Shown: in pieces, positions 1 to 5,231 of the stretch
Layout of the letters: each line of letters starts with the position of its first letter
Numbering within the stretch: the first letter of the stretch is position 1
Origin: Legionella genomosp. 1
Lineage (GTDB): Bacteria > Pseudomonadota > Gammaproteobacteria > Legionellales > Legionellaceae
DNA length: 5,231 nt
Reading direction: 5' to 3'
NCBI GenBank assembly: GCA_945865355.1
Contig: CAMBDN010000180.1
Coordinates: 1-5,231 of the forward strand
The notes under the pieces: model-generated
Told to the model about the DNA's origin: nothing
The model's input: the letters and a program-made list of their open reading frames with translations, nothing else
Database searches by the model: none
Program-made: the position numbers and the translations under genes

Positions 1-787
1 GCTCATAATGCTCTAATAATTTCCAGAATAACGATGCATCCCATTTATCGCGCATCGATAAATTGGCTTGAATGATACCAACAGAGATTGATTTGTTGCT
101 CATCTTAGTCCATTGCACATCTTTTAATATAGAAGGAGCGAGGAGCAATCCGACAAATGAAAGCAGGTAGAGGTACCGTTTGATTTGAGTTGTTGCTTGT
201 GTTGCAGCAACAAGAAAACTCGCCGCAAGCGACGTCATAAAACTAGCACCGAATACACCAAAGATGGGCAATAAATGTTTAAGCGGCGTGTCGATTTGGC
301 CAAAACCAATTAGCAACCAAGGGAAGCCACTCAGAAACGTTGATCGTAAGTATTCGCATAAGCACCAAATAGCGCTGAAAAGAAAACAAGAAAACAACAA
401 TGATCGCTTTTCAGCAAGCCGACTAAATAGAATGCCGACTAATCCTGTAAACAAGGCTAAGTAAATCACAAAAAGAGACGTAATGAACACTGAAATGAAG
501 GTATTTAGATGGCCATAGTTATGGATACTGATGTAAACCCAAGACACACCCATTCCTAGAAAACCCAAGCCAAAGGTAAACCCAGTTACAAAAGATTGCG
601 AGAGTGGTTGATGTCTTAACTGTGCGAATAAAAGAGCAAGACCTAAGATAGTTAATCCCGGTAAATGAAACGGGGCAAAACCGAGCGGAAGAAGAAGTCC
701 TGCTAAAAGGGCACGTAATAAATAACCATAGCGTACAGATAGGATCGCTAAGCGGCTTGGCTTATATATGGCTCTGTTATCGTTCAT
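1..787 (-). CDS. lnt: Apolipoprotein N-acyltransferase, N-terminal part (runs off left edge)
   Basis: Inner-membrane enzyme that transfers an acyl chain from phospholipid to the N-terminal cysteine of apolipoproteins, the last step of lipoprotein maturation. The reverse strand is open for 262 codons from ATG 787 to the edge. It reads as a multi-helix membrane domain with hydrophobic segments near residues 24-36, 45-57, 66-88, 96-122, 128-146, 171-197 and 204-220. Family motifs are visible: PLGFAPF (34-40), GVSWVYISIHNYG (80-92) and CEYLRSTFLSGFPWLLIGFG (144-163), including the conserved FPW tryptophan (157). The periplasmic nitrilase-like domain begins near residue 233 with VGIIQANLSMRDKWD. 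The Glu-Lys-Cys catalytic triad lies beyond the window and cannot be judged; about half of a usual ~500-residue protein is present. An in-frame ATG at 835 would add 16 residues, but it sits inside the likely promoter, so 787 is preferred. Neither start has a clear Shine-Dalgarno. It is divergent from the lysine-type operon and probably not functionally linked to it. Confidence 0.93.
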   Translation of the reverse strand, partial: MNDNRAIYKPSRLAILSVRYGYLLRALLAGLLLPLGFAPFHLPGLTILGLALLFAQLRHQPLSQSFVTGFTFGLGFLGMGVSWVYISIHNYGHLNTFISVFITSLFVIYLALFTGLVGILFSRLAEKRSLLFSCFLFSAIWCLCEYLRSTFLSGFPWLLIGFGQIDTPLKHLLPIFGVFGASFMTSLAASFLVAATQATTQIKRYLYLLSFVGLLLAPSILKDVQWTKMSNKSISVGIIQANLSMRDKWDASLFWKLLEHYE

Positions 788-816
788 GGCTAATATTGGA
801 TCGCTAAATGTGGCTG

Positions 817-845
817 ACAATAGAGGACATGCCATTAAAGGTCAA
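817..845 (-). promoter_or_regulatory. Putative sigma70 promoter for lnt
   Basis: On the reverse strand there is a TTGACC box (840-845, 5 of 6 to the -35 consensus), an exact 17-base spacer, and TATTGT (817-822, 4 of 6 to the -10 consensus). Transcription would start near 810, giving a leader of about 20-25 bases before ATG 787. This arrangement would leave the alternative ATG at 835 outside the transcript. The call rests on consensus matching only. Confidence 0.45.
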
Positions 846-870
846 GTTTTGTAATGACTACGGCAATGCT

Positions 871-897
871 TCCAAGTAAACGAGGGCTTTACTTGGA
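871..897. repeat. Perfect 10-bp inverted repeat, candidate operator
   Basis: TCCAAGTAAA (871-880) and TTTACTTGGA (888-897) are exact reverse complements separated by seven bases (cgagggc). The arms are AT-rich and no T run follows on either strand, so an intrinsic terminator is unlikely. The repeat lies between divergent genes, upstream of the likely lnt promoter and of the start at 1016. This is a common position for a dimeric regulator's binding site. The regulator is unknown, and no regulator gene is present in the window. Confidence 0.55.
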
Positions 898-906
898 TAG
901 TCTGAA

Positions 907-936
907 TTATCATATGACGATTTCATAATTTTAAAT
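907..936 (+). promoter_or_regulatory. Weak candidate promoter for the three-gene operon
   Basis: TTATCA (907-912, 4 of 6 to the -35 consensus) is followed after 17-18 bases by overlapping AT-rich hexamers TTTAAA or TTAAAT (930-936, 4 of 6 each). CATAAT (924-929, 5 of 6 to the -10 consensus) is an alternative -10, but it has no convincing -35. The operon must be started somewhere between lnt and 1016, and this is the most AT-rich stretch. No single choice is compelling. Confidence 0.22.
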
Positions 937-975
937 TGTGGTGCAAAATTACCAGTATTCAACCACAGTTTTTTT
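933..975 (+). promoter_or_regulatory. Stem-loop followed by a T run in the operon leader
   Basis: AAATTGTGGT (933-942) can pair with ACCACAGTTT (962-971) over ten positions, with one G-T wobble and a 19-base loop. The 3' arm runs directly into seven consecutive T (969-975). The geometry resembles a weak rho-independent terminator or attenuator 40 bases upstream of the first gene of the operon. The stem has little GC and the loop is long, so it could also be chance or a protein-binding palindrome. It would act on RNA only if transcription starts upstream of 933. Confidence 0.3.
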
Positions 976-1002
976 GGTGTACGATGTTGAACGCTCTAGA
1001 AT

Positions 1003-1007
1003 GGAGG
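1003..1007 (+). promoter_or_regulatory. Shine-Dalgarno site fixing the start at 1016
   Basis: GGAGG lies eight bases before ATG 1016. The upstream in-frame candidates, GTG 938, GTG 941 and ATG 1001, have no comparable site. The Rossmann first strand begins two residues after the ATG at 1016, as is usual for the family. Confidence 0.8.
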
Positions 1008-1015
1008 CTGATTTT

Positions 1016-2104
1016 ATGCACAATGTTCTGATTACCGGCGCTGGAAAAATCGGCAGTTTAATTGCTTGTCTTTTAGCGGATAGTAACGATTACCAGGTGC
1101 ATTTGGCTGATATGGTGTTTGATGGTACGGATGTCTCTCGCCTGTTACATGAAAAGCCGGAAATAAAGACGGTGGTATTGGATGTAAAAGACAATGGGGC
1201 GACGTTAGCATACATGCAGGAGCATCATATTGTCGCGGTTATTTCAAGCCTACCCTATTTTTTAAACTCTTATGTTGCGCAAGCAGCAAAAGCAGCAAAA
1301 GCCAACTATTTTGATCTAACTGAGGATACCTCGATTACCGACGTGGTTAAGGCGATTGCAGCAGATGCACAAACTTCTTTTGTCCCTCAATGTGGTTTGG
1401 CGCCTGGTTTCATTAGTATCGTTGCGAATAGTTTGATGCAAGAGTTTGATCATTGCCATCATGCCAAACTGCGTGTCGGTGCTTTGCCGCAGAGAGCCAG
1501 TAATGCCCTACATTATTCATTAACCTGGTCTACAGACGGTGTCATTAATGAATATGGGAATCCTTGCCATGCGATCGAGGGTGGCATGGAGGTGGTTTTA
1601 ACACCCTTGGAGGGTTTGGAGTCTATTCAAATTGATGGTTGTGAATATGAGGCATTCAACACCTCAGGGGGATTGGGAAGCCTTGGCGAGATTTATAGTG
1701 GGAAAATACAAAGTTTGAATTACAAAACAATTCGTTATCCGGGTCATTGTGAAAAAATGCGCTTTTTAATGAATGATCTTAAATTAAATGAAAATAGGGC
1801 AACGCTCAAGAGCATTTTGGAGAAAGCTGTTCCGAAGACCTATCAAGACATAGTTTTGATTTATGTTGCTGTTGAAGGAATTAAAGACGGGGTTCTTACT
1901 GAGAAAAGTTATGTTAAAAAAATCTACCCTAAAGTGATTTGTAATATGGAGTGGTCTGCTATTCAGGTGAGTACCGCTGCTGGTCTTTGCGCTGTTGTAG
2001 ATTTGGTATTAACTCAGAAAAAGAAATATTGTGGGTTGGTATTGCAGGAGAATTTCCGCTTAGAGGATTTATTGGCTAATCGTTTTGGTAAGCATTTTGT
2101 TTAG
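1016..2104 (+). CDS. Saccharopine dehydrogenase / L-lysine 6-dehydrogenase family NAD(P)-dependent oxidoreductase
   Basis: A 362-residue cytosolic dehydrogenase. Residues 1-32 form a Rossmann nucleotide-binding start, with VLITGAGKIGSL carrying G8-x-G10-x-x-G13 and an acidic D32 at the end of the second strand, which favours NAD over NADP. Family motifs follow: CGLAPGF (126-132), EAFNTSGGLGSL (212-223) and YKTIRYPGHCEKM (236-248). The last two are, from memory of the family, typical of the bacterial branch that contains Geobacillus L-lysine 6-dehydrogenase (about 385 residues). Eukaryotic-type saccharopine reductases differ there. Possible reactions are therefore oxidation of saccharopine to glutamate plus alpha-aminoadipic semialdehyde, or direct oxidative deamination of lysine at the epsilon carbon. 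Both products feed the ALDH7 enzyme encoded 24 bases downstream, which strongly supports a lysine-related role. The start at 1016 is set by GGAGG; an open frame continues upstream to GTG 938, but those 26 residues look non-coding. The family is sure; the substrate is not. Confidence 0.87.
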   Translation: MHNVLITGAGKIGSLIACLLADSNDYQVHLADMVFDGTDVSRLLHEKPEIKTVVLDVKDNGATLAYMQEHHIVAVISSLPYFLNSYVAQAAKAAKANYFDLTEDTSITDVVKAIAADAQTSFVPQCGLAPGFISIVANSLMQEFDHCHHAKLRVGALPQRASNALHYSLTWSTDGVINEYGNPCHAIEGGMEVVLTPLEGLESIQIDGCEYEAFNTSGGLGSLGEIYSGKIQSLNYKTIRYPGHCEKMRFLMNDLKLNENRATLKSILEKAVPKTYQDIVLIYVAVEGIKDGVLTEKSYVKKIYPKVICNMEWSAIQVSTAAGLCAVVDLVLTQKKKYCGLVLQENFRLEDLLANRFGKHFV

Positions 2105-2128
2105 TGATATCAACGCCAGGAGACTATT

Positions 2129-3649
2129 ATGACCATTTTAAAACGCTTGAATATACAGATGACAAACTCTGGTGCATTCAGTGGCCATACCTGGAAAAGT
2201 AAGCTTTCCGAACGTCGTTTATCTTCCTGTAACCCAGCTACAGGGGAAAAAATTGCAGAGATATCAGCCTGTTCAATGCAGGATTACCAACACATTGTTG
2301 AGCTTGCAGCTCAAGCCTTTTTGTCATGGCGAGAAATACCTGCGCCAGCTAGAGGAGATATTATTCGCCAGATTGGACAGGCATTGCGCTTGCATAAAGA
2401 TGATTTGGGAAGCCTGGTCTCTTTAGAGATGGGAAAGTCAAAGCAAGAGGGTGATGGCGAAGTACAAGAAATGATTGATATTGCTGATTTTGCAGTAGGT
2501 CAGTCACGGATGCTCTATGGTAAAACCATGCATTCGGAGCGTCCCAAGCATCGAATGTATGAGCAATGGCATCCCTATGGGATAGTGGGTGTTATTTCTG
2601 CTTTTAATTTCCCAGTTGCTGTGTGGGCTTGGAATGCTTTTATTGCTGCAATTTGTGGTAATGTGACGCTTTGGAAGCCTTCGGCAAAAACGCCGCTTTG
2701 TGCCGTTGCAGTCCATCAGGTTTGCCAACAGGTCTTACAACGAAACAACTGTCCTGATATTTTTTCTTTAATAATTCCTGAATCACATGATATTGCCGAC
2801 ACTTTGGTTAATGATCCGCGTATACCGTTAATCTCATTTACCGGATCGACTGTAGTAGGGAAACAGGTCGCGTCAAAAGTGGCCTCTCGTCTAGGCAGAA
2901 CAATACTGGAGTTGGGTGGTAATAATGCCATTATTTTGGATAAATCTGCTGATTTACATCTAGCGATTCCTGCTATTGTATTTGGCGCCGTTGGTACAGC
3001 AGGACAGCGTTGCACCACTACTAGGCGTTTATTCGTTCATGAAACAATTGCTGACGAGGTGACGAAGCGTTTGCATCATGCTTATCAGCAAATAACGATC
3101 GGCGATCCGATGGATCAAAAAAATTTGATGGGTCCTCTTATTGACAAACAAGCCGTTGAGCAATTCAAAAATGCTATCGAACGCATAAAAAGTGCTGGGG
3201 GAAAGATTGTCTATGGTGGTGCTGCACTCAATCAAGTTGGGAGTTTTGTACAACCAACATTGGTGAGTGGTTTAGCAAATCACTGTGACATAGTCCAAGA
3301 AGAAACTTTCGCACCTATCCTATATGTTATTCCATACCAAACGATTACAGAATCGATTGCATTACAAAACCAAGTCCCACAGGGATTGTCGTCTGCGTTA
3401 TTTACAAAAGATCTAAAACATGCCGAACAATTTCTCAGTGCTCAAGGCAGTGATTGCGGAATTGCCAATATCAATATTGGTACCTCAGGAGCGGAGATAG
3501 GTGGTGCGTTTGGTGGAGAAAAAGAAACGGGCGGTGGGCGAGAGTCAGGCTCTGATGCTTGGAAGGGTTACATGCGCCGCCAAACAAATACCATCAATTG
3601 GGGAGATGAATTACCATTGGCGCAAGGCATCAAATTTAATATTTCTTAA
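2129..3649 (+). CDS. amaB: ALDH7 (antiquitin-type) L-piperideine-6-carboxylate / alpha-aminoadipic semialdehyde dehydrogenase
   Basis: Oxidises alpha-aminoadipic semialdehyde (the open form of piperideine-6-carboxylate) to alpha-aminoadipate with NAD+ in the cytosol. The 506-residue length is normal for ALDH7. Catalytic elements are intact: N160 in SAFNFP, E261 in LELGGNN, nucleophile C295 in GTAGQRCTTTRR and E392 in ETFAPILYV. Subfamily hallmarks include GEVQEM (110-115), SGAEIGGAFGGEKETGGGRE (453-472), SGSDAWK (473-479) and ELPLAQGIKF (494-503). A constant offset of seven to human ALDH7A1 numbering (N167, E268, C302) places E114 and R294 at the residues known there to hold the aminoadipate head group. 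AGGAG at 2118-2122, six bases before the ATG, supports the start; an internal ATG at 2159 lacks such a site. It sits 24 bases after the upstream dehydrogenase and 14 before the next gene, so it is almost surely co-transcribed with both. The symbol follows Pseudomonas putida usage. Other ALDH families are unlikely. Confidence 0.95.
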   Translation: MTILKRLNIQMTNSGAFSGHTWKSKLSERRLSSCNPATGEKIAEISACSMQDYQHIVELAAQAFLSWREIPAPARGDIIRQIGQALRLHKDDLGSLVSLEMGKSKQEGDGEVQEMIDIADFAVGQSRMLYGKTMHSERPKHRMYEQWHPYGIVGVISAFNFPVAVWAWNAFIAAICGNVTLWKPSAKTPLCAVAVHQVCQQVLQRNNCPDIFSLIIPESHDIADTLVNDPRIPLISFTGSTVVGKQVASKVASRLGRTILELGGNNAIILDKSADLHLAIPAIVFGAVGTAGQRCTTTRRLFVHETIADEVTKRLHHAYQQITIGDPMDQKNLMGPLIDKQAVEQFKNAIERIKSAGGKIVYGGAALNQVGSFVQPTLVSGLANHCDIVQEETFAPILYVIPYQTITESIALQNQVPQGLSSALFTKDLKHAEQFLSAQGSDCGIANINIGTSGAEIGGAFGGEKETGGGRESGSDAWKGYMRRQTNTINWGDELPLAQGIKFNIS

Positions 3650-3663
3650 AAAAGGACGTGATT

Positions 3664-5231
3664 ATGCAGGAACCATTTTATATTAAAAAAATTGCGGTGC
3701 TTGGTGCGGGCGTTATGGGCGCGCAGATTGCCGCTCATTGCGTTAATGCAGGTATTGAAACACTGTTGTTTGATTTGGCAGCAAAAGAGGGTGGACATAA
3801 CGCCATTGTTGATAAGGCTATTGGTCATTTGACCCAATTAAAACCGACGCCTCTGGCTACCCCTCAAACGGCAAACTTATTAAAGGCTCGCAATTATGAG
3901 GATCATTTGGCGGAGCTTGCCGGTTGTGAGTTGATTATTGAAGCCATTGCTGAACGTTTGGATTGGAAGGAAGAATTGTATAAACGCATTTCTCCTTTTT
4001 TAGCTAAACAATCCATCTTGGTGAGCAATACCTCAGGTTTAAGCATTGATACATTGGTTAGTGTGTTACCCGAAGCGCATCGTGGTCAGTTTTGTGGGGT
4101 TCATTTCTTTAATCCGCCACGATATATGCATTTAGCCGAATTGATTCCAGCGCGTACCACCTCACCTGAATTATTAGATTATTTAGAAAGTTGGTTAACC
4201 AGTCGTTTAGGTAAAGGCGTCGTTCGCGCGAATGATACTCCTAATTTTATTGCTAATCGTATTGGGGTATTTTCATTGCTGGCAACATTGCACCATGCGG
4301 ATGCCATGGGCTTGGGTTTGGATGAAGTCGATGCTTTAACGGGGGTTCTATTGGGTCGTCCCAAATCGGCAACCTTTCGTACAATGGATGTGGTTGGCTT
4401 AGATACCATGCAACATGTCGTTGATACCATGCAAAAGCAACTGACAGAAGATCCTTGGCATCAGTCATATAAACTGCCAAATTGGTTAATTGGTTTAATT
4501 AAACAAGGGAGTTTGGGACAAAAATCTGGCCAAGGAATATATCGTAAAAATGGGAAGGCAATAGAGGTCTATGATATTAAACAAGGAATTTATCGCATAG
4601 CGGAAGGGGATGTTAACGAAGCGCTTAAAGTTATCATGAAGATGCCTGATCCTCGTTCACGCATGCAGCATTTGATCGCATCAAAAAATCCCCAAGCACA
4701 ATTTTTAGTTGCTTGTTTCCGCGATTTGTTTCATTACAGCTCCTATCATTTAGCTGATATTGCTCATAGCGTTCGTGATGTGGATCTAGCTATTCGCTGG
4801 GGATTCGGTTGGCAGCAGGGCCCATTTGAAACATGGCAAGCAGCAGGTATTACTGAGATGGTAACGATTATCGAGGATGCTATTGCAAATGGTTCGTCGA
4901 TGAGCCGAGCTAAATTACCCGATTGGCTTGCTAAGGTTGGGGAATTCTATCGTCAAGAGGGCGCTTATTCACCAATTAGCAGCAATTATAAATCACGTAG
5001 TCGATTACCTGTTTATCAACGACAGTTTTTCCCCGATCAATTATTAGGCGAATCTTTCAGTAAAGCAACAACCTTATTTGAGAATGAAGGGGTATGTTTG
5101 TGGGCGTTACAAGATGATGTGGCGGTAATAAATTTTAAAAGCAAATCGAATACCATCGGTCAGACCGTACTCGATGGATTCAATGAAGCACTAGTCATCG
5201 CTGAACAACGTTGCCAAGGATTGATTGTTTA
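3664..5231 (+). CDS. 3-hydroxyacyl-CoA dehydrogenase / enoyl-CoA hydratase fusion, FadN-like (runs off right edge)
   Basis: Bifunctional beta-oxidation enzyme that hydrates enoyl-CoA and oxidises L-3-hydroxyacyl-CoA to 3-ketoacyl-CoA with NAD+. Residues 10-30 give the Rossmann start VLGAGVMGAQIAAH (G14, G16, G19). Dehydrogenase active-site residues are present: S124 in NTSGLSI, H147 in VHFFNPP, E159 in HLAELIP and N198 in NDTPNFIANRI. GRPKSATFRT and DVVGLDT (231-248) mark the C-terminal dehydrogenase domain. A second such repeat covers about 345-395, ending WGFGWQQGPFE. From about 478 a crotonase domain begins (DDVAVINF, SNTIG). Dehydrogenase first and hydratase last is the FadN-like order, opposite to FadB; such proteins are roughly 780 residues, so about 260 are missing. 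The start follows AAGGA (3652-3656) by seven bases. The window ends on the first two bases (TA) of codon 523. Being 14 bases after the ALDH7 gene suggests a role in the lower lysine pathway (crotonyl-CoA to acetoacetyl-CoA), but general fatty-acid oxidation is equally possible. Confidence 0.93.
   Translation, partial: MQEPFYIKKIAVLGAGVMGAQIAAHCVNAGIETLLFDLAAKEGGHNAIVDKAIGHLTQLKPTPLATPQTANLLKARNYEDHLAELAGCELIIEAIAERLDWKEELYKRISPFLAKQSILVSNTSGLSIDTLVSVLPEAHRGQFCGVHFFNPPRYMHLAELIPARTTSPELLDYLESWLTSRLGKGVVRANDTPNFIANRIGVFSLLATLHHADAMGLGLDEVDALTGVLLGRPKSATFRTMDVVGLDTMQHVVDTMQKQLTEDPWHQSYKLPNWLIGLIKQGSLGQKSGQGIYRKNGKAIEVYDIKQGIYRIAEGDVNEALKVIMKMPDPRSRMQHLIASKNPQAQFLVACFRDLFHYSSYHLADIAHSVRDVDLAIRWGFGWQQGPFETWQAAGITEMVTIIEDAIANGSSMSRAKLPDWLAKVGEFYRQEGAYSPISSNYKSRSRLPVYQRQFFPDQLLGESFSKATTLFENEGVCLWALQDDVAVINFKSKSNTIGQTVLDGFNEALVIAEQRCQGLIV

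Noticed and set aside
264..464. Plus-strand 66-codon open frame
   Set aside because: It lies wholly antisense to the clear lnt reading frame, and its peptide has no recognisable features.
871..897. Intrinsic terminator reading of the 10-bp palindrome
   Set aside because: The stem is GC-poor and is not followed by a T run on either strand. The flanking genes diverge, so no transcript needs to end there.
938..1015. N-terminal extension of the first dehydrogenase from GTG 938
   Set aside because: The 26 added residues precede the Rossmann first strand, have no ribosome binding site, and overlap the T run and stem-loop. GGAGG at 1003-1007 points to ATG 1016.
836..1015. Lysine riboswitch in the operon leader
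   Set aside because: The class would be attractive for a lysine-related operon, but I see none of its conserved core or its multi-helix layout, and the leader looks too short.
1283..1300. Tandem 9-base repeat gcagcaaaa in the first dehydrogenase gene
   Set aside because: It encodes a plain Ala-Ala-Lys repeat within a helix in an intact frame. Two copies are too few to suggest a functional repeat or phase variation.
2504..3253. Three minus-strand open frames of 74-100 codons
   Set aside because: They are antisense to the ALDH7 gene, whose frame is continuous and conserved throughout. They have no family resemblance.
4179..4480. Two overlapping minus-strand open frames of 75-83 codons
   Set aside because: They are shadows of the conserved hydroxyacyl-CoA dehydrogenase coding region on the plus strand.

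Overview
The window looks like chromosomal DNA of an AT-leaning gammaproteobacterium. The reasons are a canonical lnt gene, typical Shine-Dalgarno sites, and dehydrogenases resembling those of aquatic or Legionella-like gammaproteobacteria. The genus is an inference from general resemblance only. There are four protein genes, no RNA genes, no mobile elements and no CRISPR array. Two of the genes run off the window edges.

Layout: positions 1-787 (minus strand) hold the N-terminal half of lnt, apolipoprotein N-acyltransferase, an inner-membrane lipoprotein-maturation enzyme. Positions 788-1015 are a 228-base divergent intergenic region. It holds a plausible lnt promoter, a perfect 10-bp inverted repeat (871-897), a second stem-loop followed by a run of seven T (933-975), and a strong ribosome binding site that fixes the start of the next gene. 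Positions 1016-5231 (plus strand) form a tightly packed three-gene run with gaps of 24 and 14 bases. It comprises a saccharopine dehydrogenase/L-lysine 6-dehydrogenase-family protein, an ALDH7 (antiquitin-type) alpha-aminoadipic semialdehyde/piperideine-6-carboxylate dehydrogenase, and the first 522 residues of a 3-hydroxyacyl-CoA dehydrogenase/enoyl-CoA hydratase fusion of the FadN-like domain order.

How the genes may work together: the first two enzymes fit an oxidative lysine catabolic route. The Rossmann dehydrogenase would release alpha-aminoadipic semialdehyde (in equilibrium with piperideine-6-carboxylate), either from saccharopine or directly from lysine. The ALDH7 enzyme would then oxidise it to alpha-aminoadipate. 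The third enzyme could serve the far end of the same pathway (crotonyl-CoA to acetoacetyl-CoA after glutaryl-CoA), or general beta-oxidation. Family assignments are firm for lnt, the ALDH7 protein and the hydroxyacyl-CoA dehydrogenase. The exact substrate of the first dehydrogenase is open, and no lysine-ketoglutarate reductase is visible in the window. lnt is divergent and functionally unrelated.
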